Positions 27,370 to 35,630 of a stretch of DNA of 64,000 nucleotides are shown here, piece by piece. This DNA is from Microbacterium sp. Leaf288 (GTDB lineage Bacteria; Actinomycetota; Actinomycetes; Actinomycetales; Microbacteriaceae). The notes beneath the pieces were generated by a model. It searched no databases. It worked only from the letters and a program-made list of their open reading frames with translations, and was not told where the DNA came from. Location: contig NZ_LMNI01000001.1 in the NCBI RefSeq assembly GCF_001422925.1, positions 82,463 through 146,462 on the forward strand, given 5' to 3'. The position numbers and the translations under genes are program-made. Positions within the stretch are counted from its first letter, which is position 1. Every line of letters starts with the position of its first letter.

Positions 27370-27410
27370 AGGACTGACGGATGCCGCGGCCCGCGGCATC
27401 CGTCAGTCCT
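27370..27410. terminator. Perfect 20-bp hairpin after the SGNH hydrolase gene
   Basis: AGGACTGACGGATGCCGCGG (27370-27389) and its exact complement (27391-27410) end 6 bp past the SGNH hydrolase stop. The loop is minimal, so the innermost pairs would open. It contains the GGATGC/GCATCC pair that recurs in this window's terminators. Confidence 0.75.
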
Positions 27411-27416
27411 CGCGGA

Positions 27417-28256
27417 TCAGCGCCCGAGCGCGTCCAGGATCACGTCGGTGTAGGCGGTGTACCCCGCATACGTCGGGTGCAGATAGCCCGCCGGGTCACC
27501 CACCGGATCGAGCCCGAACCACGGGTCGCTGGGCCCGCCCGGCACGAGCTGCACGCCGTGCCCGGCGAACGCGTCGACCACGTCGGCGTAGAGCACGTTC
27601 GCACCGCCCGCGGCGGCGGCGCCGACGGCGCCCTGGATCGCGGCGTTGAGCGCGTCGGTCGCCCCGTTCACCGCGGCGACGAGGGCGGCGAGCTGGGCGA
27701 ACTGCGGGGCGCCTGGCGGCGCCGCGAGCAGGTGCGGGTAGCCGGTGACGACGATGGTCGCATTCGGCGAGCGCTGGGCGACCGATCCGATCAGCGAGCT
27801 GAGCGGCATCACGATCCCCGGCGCGGAACCGACGGCCATCTGGATCGCGGCGAGGCACGGCGCGGGGTCCCCGCCCGCCGCGGCGGCCGCGCACGCGGCG
27901 TAGACCTGGTCGAGGTCGAGGTCGTTCGCGCCGACCGTGAGCGTCACGACGTTCGTACCGCGGTTCACCTGCTCCAGCTGCGCCATGGTGTCGGCGATCG
28001 TGGCACCGGAGCACCCGGCGTTGCGCAGCAGGTTGAACTTCGGCGCCTGGTCGAGCTGGGCCGCGTAGCCCCCGTCGGTCCGGGCGCAGGCGTCCAGCGG
28101 GACGCCGCCACCCTGGCCCGCGGCGATGGAGTCGCCGAGGGCGACGTGTTTGGCGACCAGCAGCGGCGAAGCCGTGGCAGGCCCTGCCGCCCCCGCGACG
28201 AGCACGACGGCCCCCAGTGCGACGGCCGCGAGCGCGGCCAGAATGCGTCGTTTCAT
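27417..28256 (-). CDS. Secreted SGNH/GDSL hydrolase
   Basis: A 279-residue secreted lipase/esterase-like enzyme. The signal peptide spans residues 1-29 (KRRILAALAAVALGAVVLV, then AGPATA cleavage region). The mature protein begins with the block I motif VALGDSIAAGQGGG (Ser43 nucleophile), carries LTVGANDLDLD (block III Gly-x-Asn-Asp) and ends near GYLHPTYAGY (block V His). Four Cys residues could form two disulfides, as in secreted actinobacterial lipases of the Streptomyces type. ATG 28256 has AAGGGG upstream. The natural substrate is unknown; lipid esters are likely. Confidence 0.92.
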   Translation of the reverse strand: MKRRILAALAAVALGAVVLVAGAAGPATASPLLVAKHVALGDSIAAGQGGGVPLDACARTDGGYAAQLDQAPKFNLLRNAGCSGATIADTMAQLEQVNRGTNVVTLTVGANDLDLDQVYAACAAAAAGGDPAPCLAAIQMAVGSAPGIVMPLSSLIGSVAQRSPNATIVVTGYPHLLAAPPGAPQFAQLAALVAAVNGATDALNAAIQGAVGAAAAGGANVLYADVVDAFAGHGVQLVPGGPSDPWFGLDPVGDPAGYLHPTYAGYTAYTDVILDALGR

Positions 28257-28429
28257 GATTCCCCTTCGAATCCGTGGACGGATCGATCGATTCCCCCGAA
28301 TCGGCCCGCGCAGTGCGGACGAGGCCGACGATAGACCCGTGGCCACCGTCCCGCCAGGGGTCCGCGTGTGTGCGGTGGCGGAATCGCGCGGCGGACCCGT
28401 ACGTTGAGTAGGACGACGGAGGGACTGAA

Positions 28430-28750
28430 GTGACCGAGACGCAAACGCAGACCATCGTGACCCGCAACGACGAGGATCGCCGCTACGAGGGGCACGTCGA
28501 CGGGGTGCTCGCGGGATTCACCGTGTTCCGCATCGACGCGAAGGGCCGCCTGCACTTCCCGCACACCGAGGTCGACCCCGCCTTCCGCGGCCGGGGCATC
28601 GCCCAGACGGTCGTGGCGGAGGCGATGGCGGATGCCGCCCGCCGCGGCGAGACGGTCGTGCCGCACTGTCCCGTGGTGGCGAAGTACCTCCGCACGCACG
28701 ATGTGCCCGGGCTCACCGTCGAGTGGCCCGACCAGCCGCACCCGGAGTGA
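28430..28750 (+). CDS. Small GNAT-type acetyltransferase (YjdJ-like)
   Basis: A 106-residue protein of the short Gcn5-related N-acetyltransferase group. LHFPHTEVDPAFRGRGIAQT (the acetyl-CoA-binding R/Q-x2-G-x-G/A loop is RGRGIA) and VPHCPVVAKYLRTH are diagnostic. GTG 28430 follows GGAGGG by 6 bases. The pirin gene starts 14 bp downstream, so they probably share a transcript. The acceptor is unknown. Confidence 0.9.
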   Translation: MTETQTQTIVTRNDEDRRYEGHVDGVLAGFTVFRIDAKGRLHFPHTEVDPAFRGRGIAQTVVAEAMADAARRGETVVPHCPVVAKYLRTHDVPGLTVEWPDQPHPE

Positions 28751-28764
28751 TCGGAGCCGGCGAC

Positions 28765-29751
28765 ATGACCCGAATGGACGCCGACGACGCCGTCGCGACC
28801 GAATCCGCGGTCGAGTGTGCGGGACCGCGCGCTCTCCTGCTCGAGGCCCGCGAAGTGCCGCTCGGCGGCGTGCGCGCGATGTCGGTGCACCGCGCACTCC
28901 CGCAGCGTGAGCTGCCGCTCGTGGGCGCCTGGTGCTTCCTCGACCGATTCGGTCCGCAGGAGACGCGCATGCGCGTCGAGCCCCACCCCCACATCGGCCT
29001 GCAGACGGTGACCTGGCCGTACCTCGGCGATGTGCGCCACCGCGACTCCGTCGGCAGCGACGTCGTCGTTCATCGCGGAGCCCTCAACCTCATGACGAGC
29101 GGCGCGGGCATCGCCCACTCCGAGTACTCGGTCGGCGAGGATGCCGCGCCGCTCGACGCCTTGCAGCTCTGGGTCGCCCTGCCGGAGTCGCGACGCCACG
29201 GCGGGCCCGCGTTCGAGCAGCACGCGGTGCTGCCCGAGGTGGAGCTCGCGCCTGTCACCGGCGACGCGGGTTCGGCCACGGTCGTGCTCGGCGAGCTCGC
29301 GGGCGTCGCGTCGCCGGCAACCGTCTACACGCCGATCGTCGGCGCGGAGCTGCGGATTCCGGCGGGCTCGACGGTGACGGTGCCGCTCGACCCCGCGTGG
29401 GAGCACGCGCTCGTCGCCGTCTACGGCCAGGCCGCCGTCACGGCGGACGCCGGCGACGACGTCGTGGTCGACGCGGCGCACCTCCTCTACCTCGGCACGC
29501 ACCGCGACGATGTCGTGATCTCGAGCCCGGCCGGGGCGACGCTGTTCCTCCTCGGCGGCGAACCGTTCGAGGACGACGTCGTCATGTGGTGGAACTTCGT
29601 CGGCCGCACCCACGAAGAGATCGTCGAGGCCCGCGAGGCCTGGGAGGCGGGCTCCGACCGCTTCGGCCGCGTCGTCGACCACGGCGACGAGCGCATCCCC
29701 GCTCCGCCGATGCCCGCCGTGCGCCTGACCCGGCGCCGCCGCCGCCTGTAA
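28765..29751 (+). CDS. Pirin family protein
   Basis: A 328-residue bicupin. The N-terminal cupin carries the metal site: EPHPHIGLQTVTW, VVVHRGALNLMTSGAGIAHSE (His, His, Glu ligands), as in pirins with quercetinase-like activity. The C-terminal cupin domain ends with GEPFEDDVVMWWNFVGRTHE, the typical pirin C-region. ATG 28765 has GGAG 8 bases upstream. It is downstream of the GNAT gene and converges on the secreted subtilase. The function may be redox-linked or flavonoid dioxygenation; not determined from sequence. Confidence 0.93.
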   Translation: MTRMDADDAVATESAVECAGPRALLLEAREVPLGGVRAMSVHRALPQRELPLVGAWCFLDRFGPQETRMRVEPHPHIGLQTVTWPYLGDVRHRDSVGSDVVVHRGALNLMTSGAGIAHSEYSVGEDAAPLDALQLWVALPESRRHGGPAFEQHAVLPEVELAPVTGDAGSATVVLGELAGVASPATVYTPIVGAELRIPAGSTVTVPLDPAWEHALVAVYGQAAVTADAGDDVVVDAAHLLYLGTHRDDVVISSPAGATLFLLGGEPFEDDVVMWWNFVGRTHEEIVEAREAWEAGSDRFGRVVDHGDERIPAPPMPAVRLTRRRRRL

Positions 29752-29780
29752 CCCCGTCCCCCGCACGAGTCTTGGGGGAA

Positions 29781-29805
29781 CGGATGCTGCCGGCCGCAGC
29801 ATCCG
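29781..29805. terminator. GGATGCTGC/GCAGCATCC hairpin
   Basis: CGGATGCTGC, loop CGGCC, then GCAGCATCCG: a perfect 10-bp stem 29 bp after the pirin stop. It lies before a second hairpin at 29823, so the convergent gene pair has two stacked terminator-like structures. Confidence 0.65.
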
Positions 29806-29822
29806 AAATCCACAGACGCGAA

Positions 29823-29850
29823 GGGCGCCCGGGCCTGAGCCCGGGCGCCC
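29823..29850. terminator. Bidirectional GC-rich terminator hairpin
   Basis: GGGCGCCCGGGC, loop CTGA, then its exact 12-bp complement. It sits 18 bp past the subtilase stop (minus) and downstream of pirin (plus), as expected for a shared terminator. No T-run follows. Confidence 0.75.
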
Positions 29851-29868
29851 TCGCTGCATCGGTACGGG

Positions 29869-32800
29869 TTACGGCACGTCCACCGAGACCACGGTGCGCA
29901 CCTGCGAGTCGCCGTAGCGGACGACGCCCAGGTAGCTGCCCTTGTCGAGACCCGACCACGACAGGTTGTACGTCGCGGCCTGTCCCTGCTGGGCGGCCAG
30001 CGTGCTCGGGTCCGCGGTGAGCGCACCGACGCCGCCCGGGCCGACGAGAGCGCTCGTCGCCGTCCAGGTGAAGGGCGCGGTGAACGCGTACACGTTGGCC
30101 GAGATCACGTACCACCCTTCGGCCGGCTCCGTGATCTGCACCGCCTCGTCCGCGGATGCGGTGGCCGACTGCCAGCGCGCGTAGTAGCGCAGGTCGGTCG
30201 GGCTCACCACATGGTAGACGGTGAGGTCGAGGTCGGTGCCCGACGTGTCGACCGACGAGTTCAGCGCGAACTTCGCCACGTCGATGCCCTTCGGCACCTG
30301 AACCAGCACGTTCGTGGTGCCGCCGTTCGCCTCGCCGGTCTTCTCGTTGCCTTCGATGAGCACGTCGGCCTTGGCGAGGCCGAGCACCGTCAGGGGCAGC
30401 TGCCCGGTGAAGCCCGGGGTGACCGTGATGTCGAGGTCGCCCTCGGCACCGGTGCCCGCCGCCGTCGGCGGCGCGTCGGCGCTGACCGGGTAGACCGCGA
30501 TGGGCGAGCGCACCGTGTTGCCGGCGCCCGTCCACGTGAGGAATCCGGTCGCCCACTGCTCGAGCGACGCACCGGCCGTCGTGAAGGTCACCGTGAAGGA
30601 CTTCGACTCGCCGACCTTGAGCTCGAGCGTCGCCGGTTCGACCACCGCGTCCACACCCGGGACGTTCACCGACGCCGTGTAGGTGCCCGCGGTGGTGGCC
30701 GTCACGGTGCGCGTGACCGTCTGCGTGCCCGCGAGCGCGCCGATGCCGATCGAGGCGATGTTCAGGTCGCTCGGGTCGATCGGGTCGACGCCGTCGAAGT
30801 AGTCCTGCCCGAGGGCGCCCTCGAGGTACCCTGCCCAGTCGACGATGCCGTTCTCGTACACGAGGCCCGGGTTGAAGTACCGCTTCGGATCGACGTGACC
30901 CGCGCCCTGCGCGAACGTGTCGGCCGTCTGCTGCCCGTTCGCGTCGACGAGGTTGTACGCCGTCGTCATGAGCGCGGACTTGATCTTCGCGGGCGACGCC
31001 AGCGGCTCCTCGCCGAGGTACAGCGCACCGAGGCCGGCCACCTGCGGCGACGACATCGACGTGCCCGACTTGAAGCCGAACGTGGGCTTCTCCTTGGGTC
31101 CGTTGTGCGTGGCCGCGAGGATCGCGACGCCCGGAGCCGACACGTCGGGCTTGATGACGTCGCGGCCGTCCGCGAGGATCGGGCCGCGGCTCGAGAACCC
31201 GGCGATCTGCGGCGTCGGCGTCACCTTGCCGGTCACGTTGTCGCCCACGAGCGTCGCCGTCGCGCCGGCACCCGCGGTGCGCACGTAGTCCAGCAGCGCC
31301 GCACGGTACTGCGCGTCGATGTGGACGGTCGGCACCGAGTGGAAGTCGTTGTCGAGCGATCCGGCGGTCACGTTGACGAGGATCATCGCCGTGCCGCCCG
31401 CCGCCTTGACCTCCTGCGACTTCTCGACGCGGGCGTTGGTGCCGCGGTCGCAGATCACCGTCTTGCCGGCGGCCTTGGCCGGGTCGAGCGTCCCGAGGAA
31501 GCACAGCGCCGCCTCGTTCGTTGCGGCGCCCGCCTTGGCGATGTCCCCCGCGTAGACGACCGGTCCGGTCAGCTCCTTGCCGAACGGCACCGTCACCGAT
31601 GCGCCCGCGGCCTGGAAGCCGTTGGGCAGCTTGACCGTGCCCTCGTAGGTCGGGATGGTGGATGCCGCGACCGTCGTGTACCAGGGCGAACCGTGGTCGG
31701 CGGTCGAGGCGCCCGGACCGTCGTTGCCGGCGCTCACCGCGACGAAGACGCCCGCCGCGGCCGCGCCCAGGAACGCGTAGTCGTCGGCGCTCAGCACGGT
31801 GGATGCCGCGCCGCCGCCGATCGAGTAGTTGATCACGTCGACGCCGTCCGCGACGGCCTTGTCGATGGCCGCGATCAGGTCGCTGCCGGCGCAGATGTCG
31901 TCGGTCGTGACGAGGTCGTCCGGTCCGACGTAGCAGGCCTTGTACGCCGCGACCTTGGCTGCCGGAGCGACGCCCGAGATCTTGCCGAAGCCGATGCCCT
32001 CGACCGACGCGTCGACCCCGAAGTTGCCGGCCGCGGTGCTCGCGGTGTGCGAGCCGTGGCCGTCGCCGTCACGCGGCGACAGGAAGTCGTAGCTGAAGTC
32101 GAAGCCGGACGCCGCCGCACCCGCGGAGAAGTACTGCGCACCGATGAGCTTGGTGTTGTAGTGGCGCTTGTCCCAGCTCTGGGCGATCGTGATCGGCCCG
32201 CGGAACTGGCCGCCGTCCGCCTTGTCGAAGACGATCGTGTCGCCGTTCTCCGTGTACGGGACGCCCTGAGCGCCCTTCTTCTTGAGCTGGTCGCCCGCGA
32301 ACGAGGGGTTCTCCGGCGCGATGCCCGTGTCGATCACGCCGACCACGACGCCCTTGCCTGCCTCGCTCACACCGCCGACGGCATCCCAGATGCCGCCCGA
32401 GCCGGTCGTGTTCGAGCCGAGGCCGAGGAACTCCGTCGACGGAACGGCGGCGGTGGGGTGGTAGATCTCGTCGGGGAAGACGCCGAGCACACCCTTGTCT
32501 GCGCTCAGCTCGGCAACCTGCTTCGCCGTCAGCGCGGCGCTGAAGCCGTTGACGGTGACGCCGTACGACTGCTGGGGCGTGACGCCGGCCTCGGCCGCGA
32601 CATCCGCCTGCTGCTTCTTGAGGTGCGCGAGGTACTTCTTCGAGTTCGTCGAATTGGCGTCCAGCTGCGTGCCCTTGTCGGGCTTGGTGCGCTGGATGCC
32701 GCTCGTGCCGCCCTCGTAGGTGGCGAGGGGTGCGTCCTTGAGGAGGACGATGTACTGGCCGTCCTCAGCGTTGATGGGGGTCGGGGTGTTCACCTCCTCC

Positions 32801-32889
32801 GGGACGCTGCCGAAACTGGCGGTGGCGGTGCCCGTGAACAGTGCGGCGAGTGTGACGACCGCTGCTGCTCTGACGGAGGATCGACCCAT
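29869..32889 (-). CDS. Secreted subtilisin-like serine protease (S8) with PA domain
   Basis: A 1006-residue secreted protease. A signal peptide (1-26) is followed by an inhibitor-I9 propeptide (about 45-145, with YIVLLKDAPLATYEGG), then the S8 catalytic domain with Asp187 (VIDTGI), His278 (GDGHGSHTAS), oxyanion Asn389 (SAGNDGP) and Ser611 (SGTSMSSP). A protease-associated domain is inserted at about 430-545. The C-terminal 350 residues are beta-rich (Fn3-like), as in large plant-like subtilases of actinobacteria; no sortase motif or anchor is seen. ATG 32889 has GGAGG 6 bases upstream. Probable role: extracellular protein degradation. Confidence 0.95.
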   Translation of the reverse strand: MGRSSVRAAAVVTLAALFTGTATASFGSVPEEVNTPTPINAEDGQYIVLLKDAPLATYEGGTSGIQRTKPDKGTQLDANSTNSKKYLAHLKKQQADVAAEAGVTPQQSYGVTVNGFSAALTAKQVAELSADKGVLGVFPDEIYHPTAAVPSTEFLGLGSNTTGSGGIWDAVGGVSEAGKGVVVGVIDTGIAPENPSFAGDQLKKKGAQGVPYTENGDTIVFDKADGGQFRGPITIAQSWDKRHYNTKLIGAQYFSAGAAASGFDFSYDFLSPRDGDGHGSHTASTAAGNFGVDASVEGIGFGKISGVAPAAKVAAYKACYVGPDDLVTTDDICAGSDLIAAIDKAVADGVDVINYSIGGGAASTVLSADDYAFLGAAAAGVFVAVSAGNDGPGASTADHGSPWYTTVAASTIPTYEGTVKLPNGFQAAGASVTVPFGKELTGPVVYAGDIAKAGAATNEAALCFLGTLDPAKAAGKTVICDRGTNARVEKSQEVKAAGGTAMILVNVTAGSLDNDFHSVPTVHIDAQYRAALLDYVRTAGAGATATLVGDNVTGKVTPTPQIAGFSSRGPILADGRDVIKPDVSAPGVAILAATHNGPKEKPTFGFKSGTSMSSPQVAGLGALYLGEEPLASPAKIKSALMTTAYNLVDANGQQTADTFAQGAGHVDPKRYFNPGLVYENGIVDWAGYLEGALGQDYFDGVDPIDPSDLNIASIGIGALAGTQTVTRTVTATTAGTYTASVNVPGVDAVVEPATLELKVGESKSFTVTFTTAGASLEQWATGFLTWTGAGNTVRSPIAVYPVSADAPPTAAGTGAEGDLDITVTPGFTGQLPLTVLGLAKADVLIEGNEKTGEANGGTTNVLVQVPKGIDVAKFALNSSVDTSGTDLDLTVYHVVSPTDLRYYARWQSATASADEAVQITEPAEGWYVISANVYAFTAPFTWTATSALVGPGGVGALTADPSTLAAQQGQAATYNLSWSGLDKGSYLGVVRYGDSQVRTVVSVDVP

Positions 32890-32970
32890 ACGTGGCCTCC
32901 ATTGATATGTGGGGAGTCGCTGCGCCACATCGTCGGGGCGCAACGGATTCAAACGTAACTGCCAGGTGAA

Positions 32971-32996
32971 TCTCAGTTAATGAGAGCTCAGTGAGA
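32971..32996. promoter_or_regulatory. Overlapping TCTCA/TGAGA inverted repeats between divergent genes
   Basis: TCTCA-GTTAA-TGAGA is followed directly by GCTCA-G-TGAGA, giving overlapping symmetrical sites between the divergent subtilase and ECF S-component genes. This A/T-containing stretch stands out from its GC-rich flanks. Which gene it controls is unknown. Confidence 0.35.
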
Positions 32997-33028
32997 ATCG
33001 CGAGGCCGCGTCCCAGTACGCTGGGCAG

Positions 33029-33580
33029 GTGGCTGCCCGCACCCGGATTTCGACGAGCGTTCTGCTCACCTGCGCCGCCATCGGCGTCGCGACCGGCGTT
33101 CTGCAGGCGGGCGCGGGAGCGATCAGCGGCTTCGTCTCGGCCGGTGCGCCGATCCTCTACGGACTCGTCCTCGGCGTGCACGTGCTTCCCGGTGTCGTCG
33201 CGCAGGAACTGCTGCGCCGGCCATGGGTCGCGCTGATCACGCACATGGTCGCCGCCCTCGTCGCGAGCGCGGTCGTGCCACTCTGGATCGGCCGCTACAT
33301 CGGCACCGCCCTCCTCATCGGCGGACTGCAGGAGATCATCGCCGCGACCTCGCGCTACAAGCGCTGGGAGCCGTGGCGATTCTTCCTCTCGGCAGTCATC
33401 GTCGGCGTCGTCATCGCCGCCGCGATCTGGTTCGCCGCCGACGTGACCCGCTTCCCCCTGTGGGGTCAGATCGTCTACGTGGCACTGTTCATCGTCGGCC
33501 CGGTGGCATGGACCGCCGTGGGTCTCGCGATCGGCTCCGCGCTGCGGCGCGCGGGGGTCGCCCGACGCAGCCAGCTCTGA
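33029..33580 (+). CDS. ECF transporter substrate-binding (S) component 1
   Basis: A 183-residue hydrophobic protein with about five to six membrane segments and a short N-terminal basic tip, fitting an energy-coupling-factor S component of the YkoE-like group. SVLLTCAAIGVATGVLQAG closely matches AYLLTCAAIGVAGGVMLWG in the second S component of this operon (37376), so they are paralogues. The GTG start has only a weak GGGCAGG upstream. It is first in the order S1-ATPase-T-SIP-S2. The iron box and siderophore-interacting protein suggest an iron-related substrate, although this S-family is often assigned to thiamine precursors. Confidence 0.8.
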   Translation: MAARTRISTSVLLTCAAIGVATGVLQAGAGAISGFVSAGAPILYGLVLGVHVLPGVVAQELLRRPWVALITHMVAALVASAVVPLWIGRYIGTALLIGGLQEIIAATSRYKRWEPWRFFLSAVIVGVVIAAAIWFAADVTRFPLWGQIVYVALFIVGPVAWTAVGLAIGSALRRAGVARRSQL

Positions 33581-33630
33581 GGCATCCGTCGCCCCGGAGC
33601 CGTTTCGCCGCCACGCGGTCGGCCGGTAAG

Positions 33631-33649
33631 TTAGGGAAGGCTAAGTTTC
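33631..33649 (+). promoter_or_regulatory. Candidate iron box (DtxR/IdeR-type)
   Basis: TTAGGGAAGGCTAAGTTTC agrees with the classical 19-bp DtxR/IdeR consensus at about 13 of 19 positions, including TTAGG and AGGCTAA. It lies 20 bp before the fused ATPase start and after the S1 stop, so it could repress an internal promoter for ATPase-T-SIP-S2 when iron is plentiful. Confidence 0.55.
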
Positions 33650-33668
33650 CCTCGACGATCGGATCCCC

Positions 33669-35630
33669 GTGTCTCCTGCCGTGCCGCTGCTGCGCGTGCG
33701 CGAGCTCGGCATCACCCACGACGGCGAGACCACGCCGGCGCCGGCATCCGTCTCGTTCGATGTCGCCCCCGGTGAGGTCGTGCTGCTGCTCGGCCCGAGT
33801 GGGTCCGGCAAGTCGACGCTGACCCTCGCCCTCAACGGGCTGCTGCCGCAGGCCGTGCCGGCGACCGTCACCGGGTCGGTCGAGGTCGACGGCCTCGACA
33901 CGCAGGCGACGCCGGTCGCCGAGCTCAGCACCCGTGTCGGCATGGTCTTCCAGGACCCCGACGCGCAGCTCGTGACCGGCACGCTCCTCGACGAAGTGGC
34001 CTTCGGGCCGGAGAACCTCCGGATGCCGGTGGCCGAGGTGCTCGCCCGCGCCGAGGAGGCCCTCCGCCGAGTGGGCCTGTGGGAGCGCCGACGCGAGAAC
34101 CCCGACCACCTGTCGGGCGGCGGACGCCAGCGGCTCGCGATCGCGTGCGCCCTCGCCATGGGGTCGCCGCTGCTCGTGCTCGACGAGCCGACCGCGAATC
34201 TCGACCCGGCCGGGATCGAAGAGGTCTACGCTGCCCTCGCCGAACTCGTCGCAGCCGGTGACCGGGCGATCCTCCTCGTCGAGCACAACCTCGACGCCGC
34301 CGTCGGCTTCGTCGACCGGGTCGTCGTGCTCGACCACGACGGTTTCCTCGCCGCCGACGGCTCAGTGGATGACGTGCTGCGCGGCCGCGCGGACGATCTC
34401 CACGCGATGGGCGTGTGGCTGCCGGTGTCGACGATCGCCGCCCTGCGGCTCCGCCGCGCGGGCTTCCGCCTCGACCCGCTGCCGCTGACCCCCGACGAGC
34501 TGCGTGCCGCTCTCGACGCCGAGCCCGCCCCGTCGGCCCCCGCTCCCGCCGGGGTTTCGCACGCGCCTCTGCCCGCCGCATCCGCAATTCGGACAATCGC
34601 GCCGATTCCGGATGCTGCGGCCGCCGCGCTCCGGAAGCGCCACGAATCTCCGAATTCCGGATCCGCGAAAAGGGGTGGGGATGCACCGCTGATCCGCGTC
34701 AGGAGCCTCACGCTCCGCCGCGGCCGCACCGAGGTCCTGCACGGCGTCGACCTCGACGTGCCGCGAGGCGCCTTCGTCGCGGTGGTCGGAGCGAACGGCG
34801 CGGGCAAGACGAGCCTCATCCAGGCGCTCGCCGGGGTGGTCTCACCGCCCAAGGGCACGGTGCACGTCGACGGGCTCGACGTCGGCCGCGCCGACGCGCG
34901 CACCCTCAGCTCGCGCATCTGCTTCGTGTTCCAGAACCCCGAGCACCAGTTCATCGCGCATACCGTGTTCGACGAGATCGCGCACGGCCTGAGGCGCCAG
35001 CGCCTGCCGGACGACGAGGTGCGACGTCGCGCCGAGGCGCTCCTCGAGCGCTTCGGGCTCGAAGCGAAGGCCGAGAGCCACCCCTTCCTTCTCTCGGGCG
35101 GACAGAAGCGGCGCCTGTCCGTCGGCACCGCCCTCGTGGCCGGCGCCCCGGTGCTCGTGCTCGACGAGCCGACGTTCGGCCAGGACCGCGCCCGCGCCGA
35201 CGAACTCCTCTCCCTCCTCTCCGAGCTGAACGCCGAGGGCACCACGATCGTCGTCGTCACGCACGACATGCAGCTCGTGACCGACTACGCCGACCGCTCC
35301 GTCGTGCTCGCCGACGGTCGCGTGCTGGCCGAGGGCCCGACGACCGACCTGTTCGCCGACGACGCCCTCATCGCCCGCGCGGGCCTGCGTCCGCCGCCCC
35401 TCCGCCGCGCCCTGCAGGGCGTGCAGCGTCATCCCGAGCTCTCCCGGATCGCCCGCCTCGCCGACCTCCCCGACGCACCCGCACCCCTCCCCACGTCGCG
35501 TTCGCAATTCAGGACCGATGCAGGCGAACCCGCCCGAATCGACCTGCCGCGCCCCAACGATCCTGAATTGCGAACCGGATCGACGCCGACGGCCGCACCG
35601 GCCCCGCACGCCACGGGAGGTGCCGCGTGA
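33669..35630 (+). CDS. ecfA: Fused double ECF ATPase (EcfA1-EcfA2 type)
   Basis: One 653-residue chain with two ABC ATPase domains that energise ECF transport. Domain 1: Walker A GPSGSGKST (42-50), signature LSGGGRQR, Walker B LVLDEPT. Domain 2 starts near residue 345: Walker A GANGAGKTS (about 374), signature LSGGQKRR, LVLDEPTFGQD. Two inverted-repeat elements are coded in frame: residues about 303-337 in the linker (IRTIAPIP...GSAKRGG) and about 611-636 in the C-terminal tail. Both regions are Ala/Pro/Arg-rich and unlike ABC domains, so they probably do not disturb folding. The stop overlaps the T-component start (GTGA). Confidence 0.93.
   Translation: MSPAVPLLRVRELGITHDGETTPAPASVSFDVAPGEVVLLLGPSGSGKSTLTLALNGLLPQAVPATVTGSVEVDGLDTQATPVAELSTRVGMVFQDPDAQLVTGTLLDEVAFGPENLRMPVAEVLARAEEALRRVGLWERRRENPDHLSGGGRQRLAIACALAMGSPLLVLDEPTANLDPAGIEEVYAALAELVAAGDRAILLVEHNLDAAVGFVDRVVVLDHDGFLAADGSVDDVLRGRADDLHAMGVWLPVSTIAALRLRRAGFRLDPLPLTPDELRAALDAEPAPSAPAPAGVSHAPLPAASAIRTIAPIPDAAAAALRKRHESPNSGSAKRGGDAPLIRVRSLTLRRGRTEVLHGVDLDVPRGAFVAVVGANGAGKTSLIQALAGVVSPPKGTVHVDGLDVGRADARTLSSRICFVFQNPEHQFIAHTVFDEIAHGLRRQRLPDDEVRRRAEALLERFGLEAKAESHPFLLSGGQKRRLSVGTALVAGAPVLVLDEPTFGQDRARADELLSLLSELNAEGTTIVVVTHDMQLVTDYADRSVVLADGRVLAEGPTTDLFADDALIARAGLRPPPLRRALQGVQRHPELSRIARLADLPDAPAPLPTSRSQFRTDAGEPARIDLPRPNDPELRTGSTPTAAPAPHATGGAA
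34577..34678. repeat. Intragenic inverted-repeat element D2 (in ecfA linker)
   Basis: On the minus strand this reads CGCGGATCCGGAATTCGGA, then TCCGGAGC, then GGCGCGATTGTCCGAATTG, matching the intergenic element at 27230-27323 in order and spacing. It is translated as the inter-domain linker of the fused ATPase (residues about 303-337), with no stop in that frame. It also contains one GGATGCTGC word. Confidence 0.8.
35501..35574. repeat. Intragenic inverted repeat E (in ecfA 3' end)
   Basis: TTCGCAATTCAGGA (35501-35514) and its exact 14-bp complement (35561-35574) enclose 46 bp. The arm resembles the CCGCAATTCGGA end of element D2 in the same gene. It is translated as ATPase residues about 611-636, just before the stop. 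Confidence 0.8.

Noticed and set aside
30211..32958. 915-codon plus-strand frame
   Set aside because: Antisense shadow of the subtilase, whose catalytic triad is clear.
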